DNA of 64,000 bases, from assembly GCA_965237855.1 (NCBI GenBank), contig CBDEGK010000002.1, positions 248,001 through 312,000 of the forward strand. The letters run 5' to 3'. The stretch's first letter is position 1. Every line of letters begins with the position of its first letter. Position numbers and translations under genes: made by a program. The notes beneath the pieces were generated by a model. That model was not told where the DNA came from and did no database searches. It saw only the letters and a list, made by a program, of their open reading frames with translations. The DNA is from CBDEGK01 sp965237855 (GTDB lineage Bacteria; Pseudomonadota; Gammaproteobacteria; Pseudomonadales; Halieaceae). Below, one piece after another: positions 19,206 to 26,596 of the stretch.

Positions 19206-20699
19206 ATGAGCATATCCAGAAGAACCTTGTGCAAGTGGACTGCGGCAGCCGGGTTACTAGGTAATCCCTTGGCCTGGGCGTTAGAAAAAGCCGCCGATGG
19301 GGCGTTCTGGCAATCGGCTCTGGGTAAAAATCTGGCGGATGGAAAAAACTACCAGGCGCAAGTGGAAGGGCAGCTGCCAGCTGATTTGCAGGGAACTCTA
19401 TATCGTAATGGCCCAGGGTTGTTTGAGCGCGATGGTTATAGCAAGAAGAGCCTGCTCGACGGCGACGGCCTCATCCAGTCAGTTCGATTCGATGCCGGCA
19501 AAGTGCAGTATCAAAACCACTTTGTGCGCACGCCCAAGTATCTGGAAGAGGAAGCAGCTGGCAAGTTCACCATGCCTACCTGGACCACGCTGGCACCGGA
19601 CTTCTGGAACAACATTCCAGGTACGCCACAACAATCCCAGGCCGGGGTGACTACCTACCTGGTTAATGGACAGCTCACGGCTCACGACGAGGGCGGCAAT
19701 CCATTTCTGCTCGACCCGGTAACGCTTGAAGACCGGGGTGAGTTGCCCCTCAAGGAGCAGTTCGACGTTGGGGGCTTAAAGGCGCATACGAAATTCGATC
19801 AGCCGCGGGGAGACTGGATCTTCCTCAGCTGGAATCATGGCCCCACGGCCTCAATGGATGTATTGATTCGTGACGCTCAGGGTCAGGCCAAGCTTCACCG
19901 CACCGTCGAGGCGCCGCGGGATTGCTATGTGCACGATTTCTTTGCCAGCGAAAACTACGTGATTGCCAATATGCACGCGGTAACGCTCAACCCCTTTCCT
20001 ATGCTGGCGGGTATGCGCAGTTTGACCGATAGCCTTAGCTGGGAACCTGATCTGGGCAATACCATCGTGGTTATTCCGAAAGACCAGAGCAAACCCGTGC
20101 AGTGGTTTGATGCACCCCCGCGGTGGATGTGGCATAGCTTCAATGCCTATGAGAAAGGTGATGAGATCATTGCGGATTTCGTAGGCTATGATGAACCCGA
20201 TCATTTCATCGGTGAGGATCCGACGCTGTCGGCTGTAATGGAGGGGCGACTCGGTCAGGCACAACACTCCGGTCAGGCCAGGCGCTACGTGATAAACCTG
20301 AACAGCGGGCAGCTGCGGGAAGAACTACTTGCCGATGGCAATTACGAATTCCCCATTATTCATCCGGCACTGAATGGCTATGAATACAACACAGGCTACG
20401 CGAGCTTTGGCGGACCGGGCCAGTTTTTGCACAGTGGATTGGCACGCTTCGATATGAACCGTGGCCAGGTGGATAGTTTTGATTTCGGTGACACCGTTCA
20501 CGTGGGTGAACCTATTTTTGCACCCCGGGGTGAAGCGCAGGACCAGGGGTACTTGTTGTCGATGGCGCTCGATGGTGAAACCGGTAAAAGCTTTGTCGCA
20601 GTGACGGACGCGGGTCACTTGTCAGATGGCCCGGTTGCCAGGATTCATTTGGAACACCACACGCCATTGTCCTTCCACGGCTTCTGGGCGCAGGCGTAG
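19206..20699 (+). CDS. Carotenoid oxygenase (RPE65/lignostilbene dioxygenase family)
   Basis: Non-haem iron enzyme that cleaves a double bond in carotenoids or stilbene-like compounds. 497 residues. The four iron-binding histidines can be placed in GGLKAHTKFD, RDCYVHDFFASENY, RWMWHSFNAYEKGDEIIAD and the C-terminal PLSFHGFW. GTLYRNGPGLFERDGY near residue 63 is the family's N-terminal signature. The first residues, SISRRTLCKWTAAAGLLGN, resemble a twin-arginine signal (S-R-R-x-L), so export is possible. GGGAG lies about 9 bases before the ATG. Regulated probably by the divergent TetR. Substrate (apocarotenoid versus lignin-type stilbene) is not decidable from sequence. Confidence 0.9.
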   Translation: MSISRRTLCKWTAAAGLLGNPLAWALEKAADGAFWQSALGKNLADGKNYQAQVEGQLPADLQGTLYRNGPGLFERDGYSKKSLLDGDGLIQSVRFDAGKVQYQNHFVRTPKYLEEEAAGKFTMPTWTTLAPDFWNNIPGTPQQSQAGVTTYLVNGQLTAHDEGGNPFLLDPVTLEDRGELPLKEQFDVGGLKAHTKFDQPRGDWIFLSWNHGPTASMDVLIRDAQGQAKLHRTVEAPRDCYVHDFFASENYVIANMHAVTLNPFPMLAGMRSLTDSLSWEPDLGNTIVVIPKDQSKPVQWFDAPPRWMWHSFNAYEKGDEIIADFVGYDEPDHFIGEDPTLSAVMEGRLGQAQHSGQARRYVINLNSGQLREELLADGNYEFPIIHPALNGYEYNTGYASFGGPGQFLHSGLARFDMNRGQVDSFDFGDTVHVGEPIFAPRGEAQDQGYLLSMALDGETGKSFVAVTDAGHLSDGPVARIHLEHHTPLSFHGFWAQA

Positions 20700-20757
20700 A
20701 AAATCGCAAGAAATGGGCTAAGATAAACGGCGTACGTATAGTTATGGAGCAGCCCCA

Positions 20758-21330
20758 GTGAAGACAATAGCCCATCTCATTCTCGCCAGCTGCCTGCTGG
20801 CGGTTCCCGCGACTAGCTTTGCACTGTTTGGCAAGGACGACCCGGACAAAGAGCGCAAAGAGATATTGGAGGCGCGGGGAAAAGCGCTGGATAAATTGTA
20901 TGCCGAGAAACCCGCTACCCGGCAGCAGCTGAAGGATGCCAAGGGATACGCGGTATTTTCCAGCTTCGGCATGAATTTATTCCTGATTTCTACCGAGCGT
21001 GGTGACGGCGTTCTGAGGATCAACAGCACCGGCAAAGATATCTACATGCAGATGTTTTCCGGCGGTGGTGGCATTGGCATGGGCATCAAGGATTTCAACG
21101 CTATCTTCGTGTTCCACACGCAACAAGCCATGGATGATTTTCGCGCCGGCGGCTGGGATTTTGCTGGTAAGGCTGATGCCAGCGCCGAATCTGGCGACAA
21201 GGGGGCGGGAGCAGAAGCCGCCGCCACGGTTGTGGCCGGCACTACTATTTACCAGCTCACTGATGCAGGCGTGGCCCTGCAAGCGACCCTGCAGGGGACG
21301 AAGTTCTGGGAGAACGAGGACCTGAACTAA
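20758..21330 (+). CDS. YSC84/SYLF-domain lipid-binding protein
   Basis: A 190-residue exported protein; SYLF/YSC84 domains bind phosphoinositides or other lipids in studied cases, while bacterial members are poorly understood. The first 22 residues form a signal peptide (AHLILASCLLAVPATSFA). The family pattern is visible: AKGYAVFSSFGMNLF, GGGGIGMGIKDFNAIFVFHT and an alanine/glycine stretch (GAGAEAAATVVAG) before a final IYQLTDAGVALQATLQGTKFW. The start is GTG with GGAG 9 bases upstream; the preceding ATG runs into a stop after five codons. It ends 3 bp before the convergent SDR gene. Confidence 0.82.
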   Translation: MKTIAHLILASCLLAVPATSFALFGKDDPDKERKEILEARGKALDKLYAEKPATRQQLKDAKGYAVFSSFGMNLFLISTERGDGVLRINSTGKDIYMQMFSGGGGIGMGIKDFNAIFVFHTQQAMDDFRAGGWDFAGKADASAESGDKGAGAEAAATVVAGTTIYQLTDAGVALQATLQGTKFWENEDLN

Positions 21331-21333
21331 ACC

Positions 21334-22011
21334 TTACATCAGGTTTTTGACCGGCACGCTGGCGCCGACGATTCCTTCGGCGGAGTCTGAGACTAAAAAG
21401 CACACTGTGTTGGCGAGCTGCTGCGGAGTAACCCACTCAGAGAAGTCTGCGTCGGGCATGGCGTCGCGATTCTGCGGCGTATCGAATACGGCGGGCAGAA
21501 CACAATTGACGCGAATACCATCGCCTTTGAGTTCCTCCGCCATCGACTCGCTGATGCGGATCACGGCGCTTTTAGAAACCAGGTAGGGGCCCATCAGGGC
21601 TTCGCCTTTGACAGCAGCGGCGGCGCCGATGTTGACGATGGCACCCGTTTTGCGGGCCTGCATACCCGGCACGGCGGCGCGTACGGTGTTGATCAGCGTT
21701 TTGACATTGAGAGCGAACAACTTCTCCCACTGCTCATCCGGAGCTTCATGCACCGGCGCGCCCATATCGAAACCACCGGTGATATTACAGAGGGCGTCGA
21801 TATCGCCAATGCCGTGGATGGCTGCAGCCGTTGCTTCTGCATCCAGCAGGTTCACCTCCAGACGTTCCGCGTCGAGCTCCAGTGCCTCGCCGCTGAACAC
21901 AATATCCAGCATGGCCACTTTGGCACCCTGTGCCAGGGCAGTCTTCGCCACGGTTAAACCCAGGTTGCCATTGGCTCCGGTAACGACCACAGTTTTGCCA
22001 GCCAGACTCAT
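21334..22011 (-). CDS. Short-chain dehydrogenase/reductase
   Basis: A 225-residue classical-type SDR using NAD(P)(H). Cofactor motif TGANGNLG at the N-terminus, the NITGG segment in place of the usual NNAG near residue 77, catalytic Ser in IVNIGAAAA (weak: alanines where Ser is expected) and the Y-x3-K motif in PYLVSKSAV. The missing classical Ser is worth noting; either a neighbouring residue serves or activity is reduced. Single gene, convergent with the YSC84 gene and upstream-adjacent to tRNA-Arg. Substrate unknown. Confidence 0.82.
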   Translation of the reverse strand: MSLAGKTVVVTGANGNLGLTVAKTALAQGAKVAMLDIVFSGEALELDAERLEVNLLDAEATAAAIHGIGDIDALCNITGGFDMGAPVHEAPDEQWEKLFALNVKTLINTVRAAVPGMQARKTGAIVNIGAAAAVKGEALMGPYLVSKSAVIRISESMAEELKGDGIRVNCVLPAVFDTPQNRDAMPDADFSEWVTPQQLANTVCFLVSDSAEGIVGASVPVKNLM

Positions 22012-22067
22012 GTAATTCCCCTAAAAATCGTGGTTTGAAAGGACCCGCATGATACCCGATATTGAAC

Positions 22068-22096
22068 TTGACTAGCAGGGGGCTCGCCCCTATAGT
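22068..22096 (+). promoter_or_regulatory. Promoter of tRNA-Arg
   Basis: TTGACT at 22068-22073 and TATAGT at 22091-22096, separated by 17 bp, sit 12 bp before the mature tRNA start. A GC-rich stretch between -10 and +1 is typical of stringently controlled stable-RNA promoters. Confidence 0.7.
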
Positions 22097-22108
22097 ACGC
22101 CACCTCAC

Positions 22109-22185
22109 GCGCCCGTAGCTCAGCTGGATAGAGTACCTGGCTACGAACCAGGCGGTCACACGTTCGAATCGTGTCGGGCGCGCCA
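22109..22185 (+). tRNA. tRNA-Arg (anticodon ACG)
   Basis: A 77-nt cloverleaf. The 7-bp acceptor GCGCCCG pairs with CGGGCGC; a D-arm contains AGCTCAGCTGGATAGAGT; the anticodon stem CCTGG/CCAGG encloses the loop CTACGAA with ACG at 22143-22145; the T-arm has the GTTCGAATC loop; CCA is encoded at 22183-22185. ACG reads CGN arginine codons after A-to-I editing. Its 3' end is the left edge of the mobile island: an integrase of the kind that uses tRNA genes lies downstream. Confidence 0.97.
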
Positions 22186-22201
22186 ATTAAGTTCGGTATA
22201 G

Positions 22202-23479
22202 ACCGGAGACATGGTTTACACCTTATACCGAAGACATGGTTTACACTTTTGCCATGAAGGGGTTGTTCGCCGGTTCAACCCTTCCTTCGTCTTCATCAAA
22301 GAAGCCTAGATCATATTCCATAAAACTGACAAGCCAGATATTGTCAGAGACCTCTCGTATCCCTATCGATTGCCCCGCAAACACGGTGCTTAAGTTAATT
22401 TTCCTATTGCCTATGCAGATACGCCCACACTGAGTAACGCGCACCGTGCGGTCGTGGTAAGGGTATTCTGGTTCCTCCGGCTGGCTGTAGACCCGGGTTG
22501 AAGGTGTATACACATCGCCGGGGTATTGGCCGTCAAGGGCCTGGTGGGGTCGTTCGTTGTTGTAAACCTCGACAAACTCATCAAACCGACCTTGTTGCTG
22601 CAGAAAGTTGAAGGAAGCCGGCCTGGTCGCCTCCTTCTTCAGGGTCCGATGCATCCTCTCGTGGCGCCCATTTTGTTCGGGATGGCCCGGCTTGATGCGT
22701 TCGATGTTGATACCCAGCTTCAACCACCAGACTGACAATCGACTCAGGCCAAAGAGTGCGTTGGGTGATGCAAATGGAACGCCGTTGTCAGTACGGATGG
22801 CCTCAGGCAGCCCGTAGTCCTTAAATACTTGCTCAAACACGGTAACTGCGAAGCTCGACTTGGTGGAATCAAGCCCTTCACAGGCCAGCAGGTAGCGAGA
22901 GCAATAATCTGTGACGGTCAGAGGGTAACAATACTGCTTGTTCCCGAGCAGGAACTCCCCCTTATAGTCAGCGCACCACAAGCCGTTGGGGTATTGGGCA
23001 TTGTTGAGCGAAGTGCCCTGTGCACGGTAACGTCGGCGTTTGCGCCGCTTTACCAATCCATGGCGATCTAAAACAGCATGAACCGTGCTCTTGGCTGGAG
23101 GTTTAATCATGGGATAGGCCCTGATCAACTTCTCGCGGATCTTGGGTGCACCCCAGGTGGAGTGTTCCTTCTTGATTGCCAGGATGGTTCGCTCTATCTG
23201 GAACGGCAGTTTATTTGCATGGCGGTAGGGTCGACGACTTCGATCTTGCAGGCCATCGAGGCCGCAGTCTTTGTAGCGGTTAAAAATCTTGTAGCCTGTC
23301 ACCCGGGAAATACCAAAGTCCCGGCATACGGCAGACATCTTCTCGCCTTCGAGCAAGCGAGCTACAAACTTAAGACGTTCATCCATCGGTTTACACTCAT
23401 TCCAAGGCATTTGGGCTCTCCCAAATGCTCTAATGTGTAAACCATGTCTCCGGTATAATCTGTAAGCTATGTCTCAGGT
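22202..23479 (-). mobile_element. IS481-family insertion sequence
   Basis: About 1.28 kb bounded by imperfect inverted repeats of roughly 50 bp, each made of two copies of a 20-bp unit. Inward from the left (22202) it reads ACCGGAGACATGGTTTACAC and then TACCGAAGACATGG (22226-22239); inward from the right (23479) it reads ACCTGAGACATAGCTTACAG and then ACCGGAGACATGGTTTACAC. One transposase gene fills the middle. It sits between tRNA-Arg and the integrase, so it landed inside the island's left edge. I could not settle a target duplication. Confidence 0.8.
22241..23410 (-). CDS. IS481-family transposase (DDE, rve core)
   Basis: 389 residues. N-terminal helix-turn-helix: VCRDFGISRVTGYKIFNRY and LDGLQDRSRRPYRHA. 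Catalytic rve core with D in LWCADYKGEF, D in IRTDNGVPFASPNALFGLSR and E in PGHPEQNGRHERMHRTLK, followed by YNNERPHQALDGQYPGDVY, all typical of the IS481 group. The reading frame is intact, so the element may still be active. The stop codon lies close to the left inverted repeat. Confidence 0.92.
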   Translation of the reverse strand: MPWNECKPMDERLKFVARLLEGEKMSAVCRDFGISRVTGYKIFNRYKDCGLDGLQDRSRRPYRHANKLPFQIERTILAIKKEHSTWGAPKIREKLIRAYPMIKPPAKSTVHAVLDRHGLVKRRKRRRYRAQGTSLNNAQYPNGLWCADYKGEFLLGNKQYCYPLTVTDYCSRYLLACEGLDSTKSSFAVTVFEQVFKDYGLPEAIRTDNGVPFASPNALFGLSRLSVWWLKLGINIERIKPGHPEQNGRHERMHRTLKKEATRPASFNFLQQQGRFDEFVEVYNNERPHQALDGQYPGDVYTPSTRVYSQPEEPEYPYHDRTVRVTQCGRICIGNRKINLSTVFAGQSIGIREVSDNIWLVSFMEYDLGFFDEDEGRVEPANNPFMAKV

Positions 23480-23498
23480 ACTACATTCCCAGATATCA

Positions 23499-23530
23499 AA
23501 CGGTTAGCCCATTATAGGCTAGCCGTTTTT
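23499..23530 (-). terminator. Hairpin over the integrase stop codon
   Basis: AACGGTTAGCC (23499-23509) pairs with GGCTAGCCGTT (23517-23527), 11 bp with one G-T wobble and a 7-nt loop, overlapping the last codons and stop of the integrase. On the plus strand it is followed by a T-run (TTTTTTG), on the minus strand only by a weak T-run, so it may stop transcription coming from the IS481 side. Confidence 0.5.
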
Positions 23531-24600
23531 TGTTTCAGCATAACCAGTGCCGGACTTTTGCCGGACTTCTCCTCACAAACCTTGTTTGCCGCCTCCAATA
23601 GCTCCTCCAATTCAGGGGCGGAGTAGTGTGTTGTGATGTCACCGTTACGGTGGCCCAACAACACTTTTCGGGTTTCCAGGGGTACATTGGCAGCCCGAAG
23701 CCTGCGCCCGAAAGTATGTTTCAAGTCATGTACCCTGACCTGAGATAACCCCACCTTCTTGCGAGCGTTTTTCCAGCCACTGTTGTTGATGGTCTGGACC
23801 GAATGGCCTCTGAAAGTGAAGACATGATTGGGATGAATCCCCCGAACCTGTTCTACCACTGACATCGCCACCCGATTCAACACTATGACCCTGTCCTCTC
23901 GGTTTTTCACAATTTCTCTCGGTACAATAAATACCGAGGTATCCAATTGTGGCACTTTGACCTCCCAGTCCCATCTGAGCTGGCAGACCTCCTGCTCTCG
24001 ACAACCCGTATTGACCTTGAACAGCGCCATGCGGGCCAGATGATCGGGGAGCGCTTTGAACAGGGTGCGCTGCTCATCCCAGGATATTGGGTAGGGCTGT
24101 CGGGCATCAGTCACCGGTAGCATCTGGATCAGTGGAGGTGTATCTAGCCACGTTAATCCGTTTTCATCACGCCAGAGTCTTGCGGCCAGATTCAGAATCC
24201 GTCTCACTACGCTCAGTGCAAGATTAATGCTCTTGGTCTTAATGTCCTTTTGTCTTCTATCCCTGATAAAGGACTGAAGGCTTCCCAAGTGTACCTTTTC
24301 CAACGACAGGCCCCCAATATAGGGCTCCAACTGCTTCAGGTGCGTCGCGTAGTCCGCGATGCTGGCCAGATGCAGATTCTCTTCAAGAAACTTGACTGCT
24401 GCGTCTCGAAAAGTCCTGTGTGGTCTGACCCCAAAAACGGTGGCCTGCCGGATTTCCTCGATACGGCGGGCTAGGATTAATTCCGCCGTTTCGAGGTTGC
24501 TTGTTCCAGTGCTCTCGTGAATCTTGTGGCCGAGGATCTGCTTTTCGATATGCCAGATCCCTGCTCGACTCCTGAGCCCCGGACTTCTTTTTCGTCCCAT
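23512..24600 (-). CDS. Tyrosine recombinase (tRNA-associated integrase)
   Basis: 362 residues. An N-terminal Arm-type segment (MGRKRSPGLRSRAGIWHIEK) is followed by a SAM-like core-binding domain (residues about 60-150) and a catalytic domain with R in NTGCREQEVCQLRWDW, H-x-x-K in VHDLKHTFGRRLR (Lys replaces the usual Arg, which I recall as normal in this subfamily), H in LLGHRNGDITTHYS and the nucleophile Tyr in that same segment. GGAGA precedes the ATG. Orientation and closeness to tRNA-Arg suggest it integrates the island at the tRNA 3' end; IS481 now separates gene and att site. It overlaps the AlpA-like gene by 124 bp. Confidence 0.92.
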   Translation of the reverse strand: MGRKRSPGLRSRAGIWHIEKQILGHKIHESTGTSNLETAELILARRIEEIRQATVFGVRPHRTFRDAAVKFLEENLHLASIADYATHLKQLEPYIGGLSLEKVHLGSLQSFIRDRRQKDIKTKSINLALSVVRRILNLAARLWRDENGLTWLDTPPLIQMLPVTDARQPYPISWDEQRTLFKALPDHLARMALFKVNTGCREQEVCQLRWDWEVKVPQLDTSVFIVPREIVKNREDRVIVLNRVAMSVVEQVRGIHPNHVFTFRGHSVQTINNSGWKNARKKVGLSQVRVHDLKHTFGRRLRAANVPLETRKVLLGHRNGDITTHYSAPELEELLEAANKVCEEKSGKSPALVMLKQKTASL

Positions 24601-24818
24601 AATGTATCTCCTCTAGATTTAGAGGTGGGACGCCCGTTGCAGGCCATATAGTGGTCCACCCAGGCGTCAATTTCAAGTCGATCAAAGGCAATACCCTGTT
24701 TGCCAATGGGTATTTCCATCAGGTTCGGTCTTACTTCATGGTTAAATCGATTTTTGTCCATACCGAGATAGCCGGGCGCATCGCGGAGTCGAATCAATCG
24801 GGGTGTCATTGGTGCCAT
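24477..24818 (-). CDS. AlpA/excisionase-like small DNA-binding protein
   Basis: 113 residues, upstream of and overlapping the integrase by 124 bp in another frame. The first 60 residues look like a winged helix-turn-helix of the MerR/AlpA kind (LRDAPGYLGMDKNRFNHEV, then IPIGKQGIAFDRLEIDAWVD), the fold of recombination directionality factors. The C-terminal 50 residues are polar and probably disordered. Co-expression with the integrase suggests it controls excision. The long overlap is real in the sense that both frames have family-like sequence. Confidence 0.7.
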   Translation of the reverse strand: MAPMTPRLIRLRDAPGYLGMDKNRFNHEVRPNLMEIPIGKQGIAFDRLEIDAWVDHYMACNGRPTSKSRGDTLWDEKEVRGSGVEQGSGISKSRSSATRFTRALEQATSKRRN

Positions 24819-25126
24819 TATTTATCCCACTTACTTGTTAACAGCCCATGGAACACCCATTCGGCTGTTGCAGTAGCTCTGTGCATTGCCCCTCATGGTA
24901 GGCAAGCAATAGAAGATAGCAATGAAGAAGCCTTTCCTGGGCGATAGGGGTTTTTGTGCGGGGTGCTATCCCTATAGGTTGCATCACCCCATAGAAAACC
25001 ACGACCGACCCGTCGGGGGTTTTCTGTGGTGCACAGGCGTGAGGCTATGGTGTAGTGGCGCCACTATCTGTGTCGGCTGCAGACCTAGCCGAAGCAAGTC
25101 CTTCCTGTGCAATTAGCAGGAAGGCA

Positions 25127-25149
25127 CAGTGGTTCCAGTGGAACCACTG
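25127..25149. repeat. Perfect 10-bp inverted repeat (3-nt loop)
   Basis: CAGTGGTTCC at 25127-25136 pairs exactly with GGAACCACTG at 25140-25149; the loop is AGT. Two bases after the CCTTCCTG/CAGGAAGG hairpin, forming a pair of adjacent stems. Confidence 0.8.
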
Positions 25150-25254
25150 CTCAGCGTGATACCGGGATGGCAACATCCGGGATCACATACTCTTAATCCC
25201 GTTCAGTAAAAAGGAGGTGATACCACCCAAGCAGAAGGTACGAAGAAGGACGTC

Positions 25255-25291
25255 CGCGTCTCTGTGTCAGCATAAGCTACACAGAGACGCG
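25255..25291. repeat. Perfect 13-bp inverted repeat (11-nt loop)
   Basis: CGCGTCTCTGTGT (25255-25267) pairs exactly with ACACAGAGACGCG (25279-25291). It is the strongest hairpin of the segment. There is no T-run after it on either strand, so it is not an ordinary terminator. Confidence 0.85.
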
Positions 25292-25577
25292 GGCCCGCAG
25301 CCAGGAATAAAGCCAATCCAGTCAACACCTTACGGCCGGATTCGCCGCTGCAAACCGCTACAAACTGTCTGTACGGCGCAACCAACAGGCTTTTTAAGCT
25401 GATTGATGCGCACACAGAACCCGCTGCCAATATTGATTGTCAGTTCAGATGTGACGCTGCAGACAGTGACTTGCTTATGCTATGAATGAAAAAACAAAGC
25501 CGTCGGTGGGTACGTAACCCACAAGCGCGGTCGACGCTCTATTCGATTGAAATACTAACCGTTTAAGGGTTTTCAGA

Positions 25578-25810
25578 ATGAGCAAAGTCGGTGGAGGAAG
25601 AAATTATGGGTACGGAAAGAAACTCGCCTGGGCAGGGAAGAATGCCCTGCATGACCGGTATGGGGCCGGTCATTTTGGCACCGTTGCTGCACACCTGGAA
25701 CGATGGAATCGCTTTGTCGGTTTCTTGAAAGCCGACTGTGACATCAAAGACGCCCGCGATATCACAAGTGAACATATTGAATCCTATGGGAAACAACTCA
25801 AACAGTCGTA
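25578..25810 (+). pseudogene. Second integrase, N-terminal fragment (split by IS66)
   Basis: 77 codons that match the N-terminal domain of the 'integrase domain-containing' group (Phage_integr_N, then Integrase_1): KVGGGRNYGYGKKLAWAGKN, YGAGHFGTVAAHLERWNRF, DARDITSEHIESYGKQLKQ. The stop TAA is made by the IS66 end (GTAAGCG). AAACAGTC just before the IS is repeated after it at 28162. Removing the IS and one copy restores a 317-residue protein with KQSVISKETKIAYAQNLL across the junction. Confidence 0.88.
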
Positions 25811-25884
25811 AGCGCTCCATTAAGTGCATCCTATCGGCCTGAGCCGAAGCCTGCCATGCTCGTGTTTTCTCACTGGAGCACGCC

Positions 25885-26214
25885 ATGCCCATCAAACCGA
25901 TCTCACAACGCCAGCGCTACTGGCTTGACCATCTGAACACCGCTGCCACCAGTGGTGGTTCCCTGGTCGATTACGCCGCCGCACACCAACTCAAGGCCAA
26001 ACACCTCTATGGCTGGAAAACACGGCTCATCATCGCAGGACATCTGCCGGACACACGCAAAGGCAAAAAGTGTGGATTTGTACCTGTCACCTCAGTGGGC
26101 AGCAACACCTCTGCAACACTGGTCATGCCCAATGGCTTTCGGCTAGAACTCCAAGGTGCTGTAGACCGTGCTCTGCTGCAGGATCTCATGAGTGCCGTCC
26201 ACTCAGTGTCATGA
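25885..26214 (+). CDS. tnpA: IS66 accessory protein TnpA
   Basis: 109 residues, first gene of the IS66 set. The N-terminal half is a helix-turn-helix-like region (QRQRYWLDHLNTAATSGGSL, then YAAAHQLKAKHLYGWKTRL) as in IS66 TnpA; the C-terminal part has FVPV and the beta-rich LVMPNGFRLELQG. Its role in transposition is accessory and needed in studied members. It ends in an ATGA overlap with tnpB, showing translational coupling. Confidence 0.88.
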   Translation: MPIKPISQRQRYWLDHLNTAATSGGSLVDYAAAHQLKAKHLYGWKTRLIIAGHLPDTRKGKKCGFVPVTSVGSNTSATLVMPNGFRLELQGAVDRALLQDLMSAVHSVS

Positions 26215-26567
26215 TACGGCCCACTGCCGATGCGCGCATTCATCTGTATCGGGACGCCGTGGACATGCGTAAATCGATCAACGGCCTGGTCGTTATTGTG
26301 GAAGCAGAGATGGCGCTTGATCCGTTCAGCGCGCAGTTGTTCATCTTCTGCAACCGCCAACGCACCCTCATCAAAATGGTGGCCTGGGAGGGCAATGGCT
26401 TTGTGCTGCTGATGAAACGGCTAGACAAGTCTCGTTTTCAGTGGCCCGCTTCACTGCCATTGTCGGTTGTTGAGCTCAATACGCAGCAAATTGATTGGCT
26501 GCTTGCAGGTTATGACCTCACCGTGATGCAAGGACACGATGTATTGCCGCACCAACGGGTTTTATAG
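26211..26567 (+). CDS. tnpB: IS66 accessory protein TnpB (Orf2)
   Basis: 118 residues starting at the ATG that overlaps the tnpA stop. The family signature is clear: IHLYRDAVDMRKSINGLVV, FCNRQRTLIKMVAWEGNGF and LLMKRLDKSRFQWP. The frame is open further upstream in another start (26070), but that part is antiphase to tnpA and unlike the family. Followed after 29 bp by the tnpC start. Confidence 0.93.
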   Translation: MIRPTADARIHLYRDAVDMRKSINGLVVIVEAEMALDPFSAQLFIFCNRQRTLIKMVAWEGNGFVLLMKRLDKSRFQWPASLPLSVVELNTQQIDWLLAGYDLTVMQGHDVLPHQRVL

Positions 26568-26596
26568 CGTTGTTCGGTGTATCACCAAACACGCCG

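Larger units (their letters stand above)
24840..25530. other. Non-coding, hairpin-dense segment of the island
   Basis: A 759-bp gene-free gap (24819-25577) holding at least nine separate inverted repeats: AACAGCC/GGCTGTT (24840-24869); GGGGTG/CACCCC (24960-24990); AGAAAACC/GGTTTTCT with an inner CCGA/TCGG (24993-25025); the perfect palindrome TAGTGGCGCCACTA (25053-25066); TCGGCT/AGCCGA (25073-25092); CCTTCCTG/CAGGAAGG (25100-25124); a 10-bp stem at 25127-25149; GGATG-GCAA-CATCC (near 25170); a 13-bp stem at 25255-25291; GTGGGT/ACCCAC (25506-25522). No convincing coding frame; a strong ribosome-site-like AAGGAGGTGAT at 25211-25221 has no matching gene. It could be a structured RNA, an origin of transfer or replication, or a folded recombination site; I cannot choose among these. 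Confidence 0.55.

Noticed and set aside
25205..25225. End of a 16S rRNA gene, suggested by AAGGAGGTGAT
   Set aside because: The flanking sequence does not match rRNA; only the short ribosome-site-like word is shared.
24840..25530. Integron attC sites or a CRISPR-like array
   Set aside because: Stems are unrelated to each other and lack the RYYYAAC/GTTRRRY core and regular spacing.
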